Assembly (NCBI GenBank): GCA_051891935.1
Contig: JBJFFR010000085.1
Span: 1 to 52,982, forward strand
Source: UMGS363 sp051891935
GTDB taxonomy: Bacteria; Bacillota; Clostridia; Oscillospirales; Ruminococcaceae
Direction of reading: 5' to 3'
Length of the DNA stretch: 52,982 nucleotides
This document shows, piece by piece, positions 23,969 through 32,927 of the stretch (position 1 is the stretch's first letter; each line of letters starts with the position of its first letter). A program made the position numbers and the translations under genes. A model generated the notes under the pieces. It was given only the letters and a program-made list of their open reading frames with translations. It was not told the DNA's origin and did not search any database.

Positions 23969-24806
23969 TGTCAAGCAGCTCCTTTACATAATTTGGTATC
24001 GCAAACGAGCCTTTGTGAAGCTCGGTATTGTAGTATCTTGTCTTTATTCCAAGACTGTTCCAGCTGTCAGCGTTAAATTCAAGCGGCTTGACCGTCTTTG
24101 AAGCAAAGCCGAAGAGCCAGTGTCCCGAAGGGTAGGTCGGGATATGCGCCTGATAAACTCCGCATATCGGGAAAAGCTCACGGATGCGCTTGTGTGCGCG
24201 CTGCATAGCCTTTGCGTCATCGGGATAATAGGGGCTTTCGTGCTGATTTACAAGGATGCCGTTCTCGGTAAGTGCGTCAAAGCAGTTGCCGTAGAATTCG
24301 CTTGTAAAAAGTCCCTCGCCGGGACCGAACGGGTCGGTGCTGTCGACGATGATAAGGTCGTATTCATCATGCTTTCTGCGAACGAAGCGCAGACCGTCAT
24401 CATAGAAGATATGAACCCTCGGATCGTCCAGTTTGCAAGCCGTTTGAGGAAGATACTGCTTTGAAACCTCAACAACACGCTCGTCGATCTCGACCATATC
24501 AATGTGCTCTATGCTTTCATATCGGGTCAGCTCACGGATAGTTCCGCCGTCGCCTGCGCCGATGACAAGAACTCTTTTTATATCGGGATTTGCAGCCATA
24601 GGAACATGAGTTATCATCTCGTGATAGATGAACTCGTCCTTTTCGGTGAGCATCATTATCCCGTCAAGCGTCAGAAATCTGCCGAATTCAGGGCTTTCAA
24701 AAACATCAATGCGCTGAAATTCACTCTGTTCGCTGCAAAGCTGCTTATCTATCCTTATGGACATCTTAACGTCCTTTGTGTGCATTTCGCTGTACCAAAG
24801 TTCCAT
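23958..24806 (-). CDS. speE: Spermidine synthase (polyamine aminopropyltransferase)
   Basis: This is a 282-residue enzyme that moves the aminopropyl group from decarboxylated S-adenosylmethionine to putrescine. It carries WYSEMHTKDVKMSIRI at the start, GGEH-type loop replaced by MITHVPMAANP, VLVIGAGDGGTIREL (cofactor-binding loop), MVEIDERVVEVSKQYLP and IIVDSTDPFGPGEGLF (catalytic Asp). Length matches the family. Its 3' end overlaps speB. AAGGAATG precedes the ATG. Between it and speA lie 162 bp filled with short repeats. Confidence 0.95.
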   Translation of the reverse strand: MELWYSEMHTKDVKMSIRIDKQLCSEQSEFQRIDVFESPEFGRFLTLDGIMMLTEKDEFIYHEMITHVPMAANPDIKRVLVIGAGDGGTIRELTRYESIEHIDMVEIDERVVEVSKQYLPQTACKLDDPRVHIFYDDGLRFVRRKHDEYDLIIVDSTDPFGPGEGLFTSEFYGNCFDALTENGILVNQHESPYYPDDAKAMQRAHKRIRELFPICGVYQAHIPTYPSGHWLFGFASKTVKPLEFNADSWNSLGIKTRYYNTELHKGSFAIPNYVKELLDNAV

Positions 24807-24842
24807 TTTCTCATTCCTTTCCGTATATTTGATATCCGATAA

Positions 24843-24972
24843 CGGGCGGATATAGAATCCGCCCCTACGATTTTAGGTAGCAATGTGGGACGGGAAACCC
24901 GTCCCCTACAATTTCGCAAGAATTATGCGTAACATATTAATTACGCATTACGCATTACGAATTACGCATTAT
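24843..24972. repeat. Short repeats between speA and speE
   Basis: Three small units in a row: CGGGCGGATATAGAATCCG... at 24843-24869, GGGACGGGAAACCCGTCCCC at 24887-24906, and a run of ATTACGCATTACG words at about 24935-24972. All recur elsewhere in the window. They lie inside the polyamine gene cluster, so they would be transcribed if the operon is read through. Confidence 0.65.
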
Positions 24973-26414
24973 TTAAGTACCTTTATCCTCTCCATATTCA
25001 TATCCTCCGTGCCCGTCATAGAACAGCCGCGCTCCTTGGAGTAACGAATGTAAGCAAGAATATCCTCGGTGATAAGCTCACCGGGGGCAACGATAGGTAT
25101 TCCCGGCGGATAGCACATCACAAACTCGCCGCTTACCCTGCCTGCGCTCTCTTCGATCGGGAGAGAAACCTGCTCGCCGTAGAAAGCCTCCTGCGGAGTG
25201 AGAACGACCTGCGGATTTATGTACTCGTGATCGAGCATACCCGACTTGTCCTTTGAGAAGCGGCGCTTTATCTCTGCAAGAGCCGCAACAAGACGCTCGA
25301 TATCCTTCCACATATCGCCTGCGGAAATGTAAGCAAGAATGTTTCCGATATCGCCGAATTCTATCTGGATATCATAAATATCACGGAGCTTGTCATAGAC
25401 CTCAATTCCTGCAAGACCGATATCACGGGTGTGAACGGAAAGCTTCGTCATATCGAAATCGTAAATGTCATCACCGTTTATAAGCGCATCGGAAAAGGCG
25501 CAGTAGCCGCCGATCTTTCCTATCTCCTGACGGGCATAGTTTGCGGTTTCTACCACCTTTTTGACAATATTCTTTCCGTCAAGCGCAAGATTCCTTCTTG
25601 AAATATCGAGAGAAGAAAGAAGCAAATAGGAAGCGCTTGTCGTCTGCGTGATGTTTATTACCGCACGGACGTGACCCTCGGTGACCTTTGCGTTCTCTCC
25701 GACAAGAAGGAAGCTGCTCTGCGTGAGCGAACCGCCCGACTTGTGCATAGATACTGCAGCAAGATCGGCGCCTGCAGCCATTGCGGAAAGCGGCATACCC
25801 TCACCGAAATAGAAGTGCGTTCCATGCGCTTCGTCAACAAGAACAGCCATGCCGTGCTCGTGAGCAATGCGGACGATGCTGCGGAGATTAGAGCATATTC
25901 CATAGTATGTAGGATTGTTGACAAGGACAGCCTTTGCATCGGGATTTGCCTTTATCGCCGCTTCAACATCACGAACGCTCATTCCGAGAGGTATTCCAAG
26001 ACGTTCGTTCACTCCGGGGTTCACATACACGGGGATAGCGCCGCTCAAAATAAGCGCATTGATAGCGCTGCGGTGAACATTTCGGGGCATTATTATCTTA
26101 TCCCCGGCCTTGCAGACGGAAAGCACCATTGTCTGCACCGCAGAGGTCGTTCCACCGACCATAAAGAAGCAGTGCCGTGCCCCGAAAGCTTCTGCAGCAA
26201 GAGTTTCTGCGTCCTTTATGACGGAAACGGGATGAATGAGGTTGTCGAGCGGCTTCATCGAGTTCACATCGACTTCCATACAGGTCTTTCCGAGAAATTT
26301 TGTGAGTTCGGGATTGCCCTTTCCGTGCTTGTGACCCGGGACATCGAAGGGAACTATCCTTGCCTCACGGTATCTCAAAAGCGCTTCATATATCGGAGCG
26401 TTATGCTGATCCAT
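24969..26414 (-). CDS. speA: Arginine (Orn/Lys/Arg class-I type) decarboxylase
   Basis: This 481-residue PLP enzyme of the Orn/Lys/Arg decarboxylase major-domain family has no response-regulator-like wing domain, as in Bacillus SpeA (YaaO type). The sequence starts APIYEALLRYREARIVPFD with the family motif PGHKHGKG. VLVDEAHGTHFYF carries the PLP-stacking His/Asp, and AVSMHKSGGSLTQSS has the Schiff-base lysine. Arginine is the likely substrate because agmatinase is in the same cluster; lysine or ornithine cannot be excluded. The ATG at 26414 was chosen; a GTG at 26426 is possible and neither has a strong ribosome-binding site. It overlaps the end of the DUF3592-like gene. Confidence 0.92.
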   Translation of the reverse strand: MDQHNAPIYEALLRYREARIVPFDVPGHKHGKGNPELTKFLGKTCMEVDVNSMKPLDNLIHPVSVIKDAETLAAEAFGARHCFFMVGGTTSAVQTMVLSVCKAGDKIIMPRNVHRSAINALILSGAIPVYVNPGVNERLGIPLGMSVRDVEAAIKANPDAKAVLVNNPTYYGICSNLRSIVRIAHEHGMAVLVDEAHGTHFYFGEGMPLSAMAAGADLAAVSMHKSGGSLTQSSFLLVGENAKVTEGHVRAVINITQTTSASYLLLSSLDISRRNLALDGKNIVKKVVETANYARQEIGKIGGYCAFSDALINGDDIYDFDMTKLSVHTRDIGLAGIEVYDKLRDIYDIQIEFGDIGNILAYISAGDMWKDIERLVAALAEIKRRFSKDKSGMLDHEYINPQVVLTPQEAFYGEQVSLPIEESAGRVSGEFVMCYPPGIPIVAPGELITEDILAYIRYSKERGCSMTGTEDMNMERIKVLK

Positions 26415-27084
26415 TTTCAACAACACTTCTTTCTGCTTTTTTGCATTTATGGCAGTACACCACCGCCGAGATTATCCATACTATAATATTTATCACGGGA
26501 ACTGCGGCGAAAAGGAACAAACACATAAGCCCTTCGCCCAGTCCCGAGAACATCATTCCCGAGGGTTCAAAGAAAAACTCATACCAAATATAATAGAGTA
26601 TCGGTATCCAGCCTGTTATCACGCTGAAAATAACGGTTTTCTTATAACGGTCAAGATACTCGGCTTTATAGCCCTTGAATGCCGAGCGGCAGAAATATAT
26701 CAGCAGCACCGCAGGAACGCCGAACACGATTATGTAAAACACATTGTCCGTAAGATATGTTATACTGTCGGGTCTACGCTTATCATAAATAACGTCAACG
26801 GCTTCGCCAATGCTGTATTCATCAATATGCCCCATGATATAGTCCGTATAGCTTTCGCCGCTGCGCACAGTATAGAAAACATCGTATTCCATCATCGGAT
26901 GTTCATTTCCGTCAGCGTCAATATAATTGCAGCTGTATTCGGGTTCTCTGACTGCCTGAACCGTTCCCGTTGTTTTAACAAGAAACGAGTTGTCATATAT
27001 CTGCCAACACAGGAAAAACAGCGCGATGACTGCGAGGGTAAGACCGATATTGAGGAATATGCGCTTGACGTTGATATGTTTCAT
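26401..27084 (-). CDS. DUF3592-like membrane protein inside the polyamine cluster
   Basis: This 227-residue protein has one N-terminal membrane span (about 8-28), an outside beta-rich domain (TTGTVQAVREPEYSC ... YDVFYTVRSGESY, GEAVDVIYDKRRPDSITYL, typical of DUF3592), then three more spans. The start at 27084 follows GGGGT with good spacing; the open frame extends upstream but without a start signal. Its 3' end overlaps the speA start, so the two are translationally linked. No polyamine function is known for this domain. The terminator-like hairpin before it suggests separate or attenuated expression from speD. Confidence 0.8.
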   Translation of the reverse strand: MKHINVKRIFLNIGLTLAVIALFFLCWQIYDNSFLVKTTGTVQAVREPEYSCNYIDADGNEHPMMEYDVFYTVRSGESYTDYIMGHIDEYSIGEAVDVIYDKRRPDSITYLTDNVFYIIVFGVPAVLLIYFCRSAFKGYKAEYLDRYKKTVIFSVITGWIPILYYIWYEFFFEPSGMMFSGLGEGLMCLFLFAAVPVINIIVWIISAVVYCHKCKKAERSVVENGSA

Positions 27085-27094
27085 ATTTATACCC

Positions 27095-27135
27095 CAAAAA
27101 AGTAAAGGCGGAAGCGGATTTTCACCACTTCCGCC
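27095..27135 (-). terminator. Terminator-like hairpin between speD and the DUF3592-like gene
   Basis: On the minus strand GGCGGAAG pairs with CTTCCGCC, then TTTACTTTTTT runs straight into the GGGGT ribosome-binding site of the next gene. It could attenuate read-through from speD. Confidence 0.65.
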
Positions 27136-27265
27136 GCATATTACAGGCAAACATTTTTTAAGTTCGGGATTCGGGAGCGATGTGTTTTTCTGAACAGGAA
27201 ACACATCCCCCACGGTTTAACAATAGAATTGCACACCGGAATAATTACGAATTACGCATTATGCA

Positions 27266-28075
27266 TTAAAATACGTTCTGTCCGCTGAATATCTCTATCA
27301 TCTCACGGCGGAGCGCATCGTTTATTTCAAGTCTGCGCTTCGGTGCAAGCTCGTAGGTATCGGTATTGAAGAGATAGTTCTGAAGGAATATTTCCTTTAT
27401 CATCATTTTTGTATGGAAGATGTTTGACTGATAAACATTGACATCGACTGCGTCATATTTTTCAAGCGTTTCCCTTGCGATATAATCCTGAATGGAGGTT
27501 ATATTGTGGTCGATAAAGAGCTTTTTGCCCTGTTCGTCACGGGTAAAGCCGCGCACCTTATAATCAATCGTGATGATATCGGAGTCAAAGCTTCCGATAA
27601 GGTAGTTAAGGGATTTGAGCGGAGTGATCTTTCCGCAGGTGGAAACGTCAATATCAACACGGAAGGTCGTTATTGCATTATCGGGGTGAAATTCGGGATA
27701 GGTGTGCACGGTAAGATGGCTCTTGTCAAGATGTCCTGCTATGCTTTCCTTTTCAACGGTCGCCGTCATAGTATTGCCGAGGTTGCAGGATTCGTCAATT
27801 CCCGAACTTACACGATGCTCATCCGAGATAAGGAGCGTTGCCGAAGCGCCCTGCGGCTCATAATCCTGCTTTGAGATATTGAGCACAGTTGCACCGATCA
27901 TCTCCGTTACGTCACAGAGGATGCTTGTAAGTCTTTCGGAATTATACTGTTCATTGATATAGTTGATGTAGTCCTTCTGCTCTCTCGGGCTTTTAGCGTA
28001 GCAGATATCATAAATATTGAAGCTTAAGGTCTTGGTAAGATTATTAAATCCATAAAGCTTGAGCTTATTCTCCAA
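27266..28075 (-). CDS. speD: S-adenosylmethionine decarboxylase proenzyme (E. coli-type)
   Basis: This enzyme makes the aminopropyl donor for spermidine. It is a 269-residue proenzyme of the long, E. coli-like class. KLKLYGFNNLTKTLSFNIYD opens the protein. The self-cleavage site is LDKSHLTVHTYPE, where the serine becomes the pyruvoyl group. FRVDIDVSTCGKITPLKSLN, TIDYKVRGFTRD and NIFHTKMMIKE follow, all close to E. coli SpeD as remembered. The TTG at 28075 with GAGG upstream gives almost the same N-terminus as E. coli; a GTG at 28087 is an alternative. A perfect promoter lies at 28174-28202. It is the first gene of the polyamine cluster. Confidence 0.94.
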   Translation of the reverse strand: MENKLKLYGFNNLTKTLSFNIYDICYAKSPREQKDYINYINEQYNSERLTSILCDVTEMIGATVLNISKQDYEPQGASATLLISDEHRVSSGIDESCNLGNTMTATVEKESIAGHLDKSHLTVHTYPEFHPDNAITTFRVDIDVSTCGKITPLKSLNYLIGSFDSDIITIDYKVRGFTRDEQGKKLFIDHNITSIQDYIARETLEKYDAVDVNVYQSNIFHTKMMIKEIFLQNYLFNTDTYELAPKRRLEINDALRREMIEIFSGQNVF

Positions 28076-28173
28076 TCCTATCCTCACGTTCCTTTCAGAA
28101 TGGCTTTCTCCGATAAAGCCGAAGTGCGCCAAAATTATTCTACCGCATAATTTTGCGTTGTTGTACGAGATAA

Positions 28174-28202
28174 ATAATACGATAAAAACCTTTAAATGTC
28201 AA
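28174..28202 (-). promoter_or_regulatory. Sigma-A promoter of the polyamine cluster
   Basis: TTGACA, a 17-bp spacer and TATTAT on the minus strand, about 95 nt before the speD start. Confidence 0.8.
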
Positions 28203-28309
28203 TAGATTTCAGCAAATTTCTTTGAAAACTTTCCGCAAATATTTTTATTCTTTGAAATGCTCCCGATTGCTCCGAAATGCTCCGTTTTTCTCACTTATGA
28301 TTTTTAGGT

Positions 28310-28351
28310 TGAAAAAATCAAAAGCTCCGTTTTGATCTGCAAAAACGGAGC
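28310..28351 (-). terminator. Terminator of the LytTR regulator gene
   Basis: GCTCCGTTTT pairs with AAAACGGAGC (perfect 10 bp), followed on the minus strand by TTTTGATTTTTTC. Confidence 0.85.
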
Positions 28352-28358
28352 GTATGTA

Positions 28359-29057
28359 TCAGTTGGCTTTAAAGCTTTCCATAAGTTCAATAAGCTCAAC
28401 AGTCTTCGGCTTATCTACCTTCAGCTTTCTTCCGTCTGAAAGGATGACCGAAGCACCGTCAATATGATCTATGAAAGCGGTGTTGACGCTTATATTCCTG
28501 TGGCAGGTATAGAATCTGTCGCCAAGTCCTTCGATAAATTCCGAAAAGCTCTGCGCCACGGGATAGCTCTTCTTTGCAGCGTGGACGATGCAGCCTCGGA
28601 ATTTTCCTTCGACATAAACAATTTCGGAGGAAAATATCGTTATGGAGGTTTCGTCCGAAACGAAGCTGACAAGCTTATTCGTTTTGAGCTGGAAGATAAA
28701 GTCATCGAGCGCTTTATTCAGCACGCCCGGCTCAACAGGCTTAGGAATGAAGCGGAAAGCGTTGACCTCAAATGCGACATAGACGATCTCGCTGTAACCC
28801 GTGACATAGATTATCGGGCAGCGAACACCCTTTGCCCGAAGCTTCTTTGCGACCTCAATGCCGTTGAGTATGCCCATGCTGTAATCGAGAAAGATAAGAT
28901 CATATTTTATTTCAGAAATAAGAAGTTCAAGTCCGTTTGAAAACGTTCTGACGGACATATCGACTTCATTCTCCCGTGAATAGTTGATAAGTTCAAGTTC
29001 AAGCGTTTTGCGGAAAGCTGCGTCATCATCACACACAGCTATATTGATTTTTTCCAT
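28359..29057 (-). CDS. LytTR-family response regulator (orphan)
   Basis: This is a 232-residue protein. The receiver domain (about 1-120) shows acidic residues CDDDAAF, the phospho-acceptor aspartate in LIFLDYSMG, and the conserved threonine/lysine positions in IYVTGYSE and RFIPKPVEP. A LytTR DNA-binding domain (about 135-230) carries ITIFSSEIVYVEGKFRGCIV and FYTCHRNISVN. Such regulators usually control surface peptides, bacteriocins or virulence-like genes. No histidine kinase or peptide gene is next to it, so partner and targets are unknown. A ribosome-binding site AGGTGGGG precedes the ATG. Confidence 0.93.
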   Translation of the reverse strand: MEKINIAVCDDDAAFRKTLELELINYSRENEVDMSVRTFSNGLELLISEIKYDLIFLDYSMGILNGIEVAKKLRAKGVRCPIIYVTGYSEIVYVAFEVNAFRFIPKPVEPGVLNKALDDFIFQLKTNKLVSFVSDETSITIFSSEIVYVEGKFRGCIVHAAKKSYPVAQSFSEFIEGLGDRFYTCHRNISVNTAFIDHIDGASVILSDGRKLKVDKPKTVELIELMESFKAN

Positions 29058-29188
29058 TTAAGACCCCACCTGATATGATTATTTCCTGAATACGTACTAT
29101 TTTATACGGTTACAGTATATCACGATACAGGGCGATATTAGTGTATATTTTTTAAACATTTTTTAAAACCGGCAAAAACGTTTTCGAT

Positions 29189-30472
29189 TCATTCTTCATC
29201 GTCTTTTTTATCGAGGTCGATCTTCAGACCGATCTTATTGATCGTGCGTTCATCGCCGTCAAGAACAGTAATGCCGAAAATGCCGTTTTTGACCTGCGCA
29301 CCCACGGGAGGGATATAGCCGAACAGTTCCAGTGCCCATCCGCCGACAGTGTTGCTGTCATAAGAATCGACATCAATGATATTTTCGGGAAGCGCAAGCT
29401 TTTCAAGCATATCGTTAAGGCTCAGATCGGCTTGTATCTCGTACATATTCTCGCCCGTTTTTACAATGCTCTGAACAATTTCGTCATTTTCGTCATAGAT
29501 CTCGCCGACAAGCTCCTCGATGATATCCTCCATCGTGACAATGCCGCTCGTTCCGCCGTAATCGTCCTTAACGACGGCAATGTGTATCTTTGAACGCTGC
29601 ATATCGACAAGCAGCTCGGATATAAGCTTGCTTTCGTGGACGTAAAGTGCCTTTTGAATGATGCTTTCTATCGAAGCAGGCTTATCCTCACTTTGGAAAA
29701 GAAGCGAAAAAAAGTCCTTATCGGTAATAAATCCGATGATATTGTCAATGCTCTTTTCATAAACGGGCAGACGGGAATAACGCTCGTTTATGAACATATC
29801 ACGGATCTCCTCAATGCTGTCCGTGACGTCAACTGCGCTCACCTTTACACGGGGGATGAGTATCTCCTCGCAGGTCGTATCGTCAAATTCGAGAGCGGAG
29901 CGCACAAGGGTGCTTTCGTTCTTTTCGAGAACGCCCTCGTCTTCGATCTCGTCAATTATATATTTAAGCTCATCCTCGGTAACGCTCGGAGCGTTCTCCT
30001 TCGGCTTGAATATCTTCTGCATAAGCTTCTGCAGCTGCAGAAAGAAGAACGATATAGGCGTAAGAATCCAGCATATAAAGCTCAGAAGACCCGATGTTCC
30101 GACAGCGTAGCTCTCGGCATTCTGCTTTGCCATTGATTTAGGAAGTATCTCGCCGAATATCAACACAAGCACGGTGATAACGGCAGTCGAAACAGCGACG
30201 CCCGATGCGCCCATAAGGTTCGTAAAGATGACCGTGCCGAGCGATGATATAAGTATGTTCACAATGTTGTTTCCGACAAGTATCGCAGTTATTGTCTTGT
30301 CGAAATTTTCCGCAAGCTTCAGCGTTCTTTTTGCGCTTTTCTTTCCGTTTGCGGCTTCGTGTTTAAGACGTATTTTATTTACGGATGAGATCGCAGTTTC
30401 CATTGAAGAAAAAAGCGCGGAAAATGCGATAAGAACGATTATTGCCGTTATGGCGGCAGGTAGATTATCCAA
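29189..30472 (-). CDS. CNNM/CorC-HlyC family transporter (DUF21-CBS-CorC domains)
   Basis: This 427-residue membrane protein has an N-terminal DUF21/CNNM domain with four hydrophobic segments (about 1-185, with SALFSSMETAISSVNKIRLK and GEILPKSMAKQNAE). A pair of CBS domains follows at about 205-330 (MTRV-like ILIPRVKVSAVDV, RYSRLPVYEKSIDNIIGFI, DYGGTSGIVTMEDI). A CorC_HlyC domain ends it (DSYDSNTVGGWALELFG). Family members export or sense magnesium or other divalent ions. A TTG start at 30472 is supported by AAAGGAAA 9 nt upstream; the longer open frame has no signal. A promoter is at 30526-30554. Confidence 0.92.
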   Translation of the reverse strand: MDNLPAAITAIIVLIAFSALFSSMETAISSVNKIRLKHEAANGKKSAKRTLKLAENFDKTITAILVGNNIVNILISSLGTVIFTNLMGASGVAVSTAVITVLVLIFGEILPKSMAKQNAESYAVGTSGLLSFICWILTPISFFFLQLQKLMQKIFKPKENAPSVTEDELKYIIDEIEDEGVLEKNESTLVRSALEFDDTTCEEILIPRVKVSAVDVTDSIEEIRDMFINERYSRLPVYEKSIDNIIGFITDKDFFSLLFQSEDKPASIESIIQKALYVHESKLISELLVDMQRSKIHIAVVKDDYGGTSGIVTMEDIIEELVGEIYDENDEIVQSIVKTGENMYEIQADLSLNDMLEKLALPENIIDVDSYDSNTVGGWALELFGYIPPVGAQVKNGIFGITVLDGDERTINKIGLKIDLDKKDDEE

Positions 30473-30525
30473 AATTTTGTTTCCTTTCTCAATATAGAAA
30501 TTTTTTACAGTTTTTATTAAAAGTA

Positions 30526-30554
30526 AATATATCACAAACCCTTGAAAAAATCAA
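30526..30554 (-). promoter_or_regulatory. Sigma-A promoter of the CorC-like gene
   Basis: TTGATT, a 17-bp spacer and TATATT on the minus strand, about 55 nt before the TTG start. The leader is too short for a magnesium riboswitch. Confidence 0.65.
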
Positions 30555-30695
30555 GACTTTTTCACATATTACGGCTTTATTTACATAAAATTATATTTTA
30601 AGCAAGCGTTATTTTACATTTATGTGGTAAAATTTTTCAATGCGTGGGTCAGAATATCATAAAAACGCATCTATTTACAGAAAAGGACAGACAGA

Positions 30696-31184
30696 ATGTT
30701 TGAACGATTTATTCATAAGATCGTCGGGATATTCCCCGAATGTATCCAAAAGCTTTATTATAAATATGAAGCTGCGCTGCTTTATATCTTTTTCGGCGGA
30801 CTGACAACGCTTATTTCCGTCGGAACGCAGTTCATCGCTTATGCGATAGGTCTTGGCACAGCTGCTTCAACGACAGTATCGTGGATATTTGCGGTGCTGT
30901 TTGCCTTCTTTACGAACAAGGTTTTCGTCTTCGGCAGCAAGAGCTTTGAAAAGAAGCTTTTTCTGCGTGAGTTCGTTTCATTCATCGGAGCAAGGTTTTG
31001 TTCCTACCTCATCGAGCTTGGATTTATGGTCTTGACGGTAGATGTCCTGCTCTGGAACAAATTTATCATGAAGCTGACAGCGCAGGTATTTGTGCTTGTG
31101 CTCAATTATATTTTCAGCAAGTTTATTATATTCAGAAAAGGGAAAAAAGAAAAAAAAGAAGAGGAAGAAAAGGGAGTGGATTGA
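30696..31184 (+). CDS. GtrA-family membrane protein
   Basis: This 162-residue protein has four membrane segments and the GtrA signature: LLYIFFGGLTTLISVGTQFI, TTVSWIFAVLFAFFTNKVFV and NYIFSKFIIFRKGK. GtrA proteins are thought to move undecaprenyl-linked sugars across the membrane for cell-surface glycosylation. The C-terminal tail is very basic then acidic (KGKKEKKEEEEKGVD), probably low-complexity. AAAGGACAG precedes the ATG. The next gene starts with a TTG immediately after the stop codon, so it is co-transcribed with the ABC exporter pair. Confidence 0.9.
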   Translation: MFERFIHKIVGIFPECIQKLYYKYEAALLYIFFGGLTTLISVGTQFIAYAIGLGTAASTTVSWIFAVLFAFFTNKVFVFGSKSFEKKLFLREFVSFIGARFCSYLIELGFMVLTVDVLLWNKFIMKLTAQVFVLVLNYIFSKFIIFRKGKKEKKEEEEKGVD

Positions 31185-32927
31185 TTGTTTAAGCTTGCAA
31201 AAAGGTATCTCGGAGCTGTAAAAAAGGAGATCATCATCGGACAGACCTCAAAGCTTATCGAAGCTATCTTTGAAGTCATCGTTCCGCTTATAATGGCGGC
31301 TATCGTTGACAACGGCATCAAGGGTCAGCTGGGCAAGGGCTATATCTACAAAATGGGCGGCGTTCTCGTTCTGCTCGGTGTGCTCGGACTTTGCTTTGCG
31401 CTTATATGCCAGTACCTTGCGTCAAAGGCTTCGCAGAGCGTCGGCACCGTTATGAGGAACGATATGTTCCGCCACATCAACAGCCTTTCACACGCTGAAC
31501 TGGACAGGCTCGGCACACCATCGCTCATCACAAGGCTCACCAACGACATCAATCAGGTGCAGCAGGCGGTCGCAATGTTCATCCGACTTGTTGTCCGTGC
31601 GCCGTTCATCGTTATCGGCTCGGCGATAATGGCAATGAGCATCGACCTGAAGCTTTCGGTGATATTCGTTATCATTATTCCGCTCGTTGTGCTGGTGCTC
31701 TATCTTATAATGTCACGCTCGATCAAGTATTACAAGGTCATCCAGAAGAAGCTTGACCGGATCTCACTCGTTACCCGTGAGGGACTTTCGGGAATAAGAG
31801 TCATCCGTGCATTCTCCCGTCAAGACACGGAGCAGAAGCGCTTTGACGACGCAAACGACGATTATCTTGACATTTCGCTGCGTGTGGGAAGACTTTCCGC
31901 GCTGCTTAATCCGCTCACCTACGTTATACTTAACCTTGCTATCGCAGCTATCGTATGGTTCGGCGGATTGAGAGTAAGCATAGGTCAGCTCACACAGGGC
32001 GAAGTTATCGCATTCGTAAACTATATGACGCAGATATCGCTTGCGCTTGTCGTTGTTGCGAATCTTGTCGTGCTTTTCACAAAGGCAGCCGCTTCTTCGG
32101 CAAGAATAAACGAAGTTCTCGAGATCGAACCTTCGATAAAAAACGGCTCGGAACGCAGCGGCGAAGGCTCGGAAAATGCAGTTGAATTTTCGCACGTTTA
32201 TTTCTCCTACAACAACTCGGGAGAATATGCGCTTGAAGACATCGACTTCACCGCAAAAAAGGGCGAAACCATCGGTGTTATCGGCGGTACAGGCTCGGGT
32301 AAATCCACTCTTGCTTCGCTCATTCCGAGATTTTACGATATCTCAAAGGGCGAGCTTAACATTGACGGCATAAGGGCGGCTGACTATGATACGACCTCTC
32401 TTCGTCAGAGAATAGGCGTTGTTCCGCAGAAGGCAGTTCTTTTCTCGGGAACGATCGCCGAAAATATGCGCTGGGGAAAGCGTGACGCAACGGACGAGGA
32501 AATTTATGCCGCACTTGATATCGCACAGGCAAAGGAATTCGTTGACAAGACGCCCGACGGTCTGAACACTCATGTCGCACAGGGCGGCAAAAACCTCTCG
32601 GGCGGTCAGAAGCAGCGTCTTACCATTGCAAGAGCGCTCGTTTCAAAGCCTGACATTCTCATCCTTGACGACAGCGCCTCGGCACTCGACTTCGCGACCG
32701 ACGCAGCGCTCCGCAAGGCTATCGCACAGAACACCTCGGGAATGACGACCTTTATCATTTCACAGCGAGCAAACTCCATAATGCAGGCTGACAAGATAAT
32801 CGTTCTCGATGACGGCAGACAGGTCGGTCTTGGTACACACAAGGAGCTTCTCGAAAGCTGCGATGTTTACCGTGAGATCTGCTATTCACAGCTTTCAAAG
32901 GAGGAGGCGACCGGCAATGAAAGATAA
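31185..32927 (+). CDS. Heterodimeric ABC exporter, subunit with the degenerate ATP site
   Basis: This 580-residue half-transporter has six membrane segments (about 15-310) then an ATP-binding domain. Walker A is GGTGSGKST and the signature is the canonical LSGGQKQR. Walker B ends in LILDDSASALD, where the catalytic Glu is Asp, and the H-loop reads IISQRANS with Gln in place of His. It therefore supplies the non-catalytic site, as in BmrC/TM287-type exporters. A TTG start is used, with AAGGGAG 8 nt upstream. It overlaps the next gene by 11 nt. Substrate is probably a drug, lipid or peptide; not predictable. Confidence 0.93.
   Translation: MFKLAKRYLGAVKKEIIIGQTSKLIEAIFEVIVPLIMAAIVDNGIKGQLGKGYIYKMGGVLVLLGVLGLCFALICQYLASKASQSVGTVMRNDMFRHINSLSHAELDRLGTPSLITRLTNDINQVQQAVAMFIRLVVRAPFIVIGSAIMAMSIDLKLSVIFVIIIPLVVLVLYLIMSRSIKYYKVIQKKLDRISLVTREGLSGIRVIRAFSRQDTEQKRFDDANDDYLDISLRVGRLSALLNPLTYVILNLAIAAIVWFGGLRVSIGQLTQGEVIAFVNYMTQISLALVVVANLVVLFTKAAASSARINEVLEIEPSIKNGSERSGEGSENAVEFSHVYFSYNNSGEYALEDIDFTAKKGETIGVIGGTGSGKSTLASLIPRFYDISKGELNIDGIRAADYDTTSLRQRIGVVPQKAVLFSGTIAENMRWGKRDATDEEIYAALDIAQAKEFVDKTPDGLNTHVAQGGKNLSGGQKQRLTIARALVSKPDILILDDSASALDFATDAALRKAIAQNTSGMTTFIISQRANSIMQADKIIVLDDGRQVGLGTHKELLESCDVYREICYSQLSKEEATGNER

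Noticed and set aside
30473..30555. Magnesium riboswitch (M-box or ykkC-type) before the CorC-like gene
   Set aside because: The distance from promoter to start is about 50 nt, too short for such an element.
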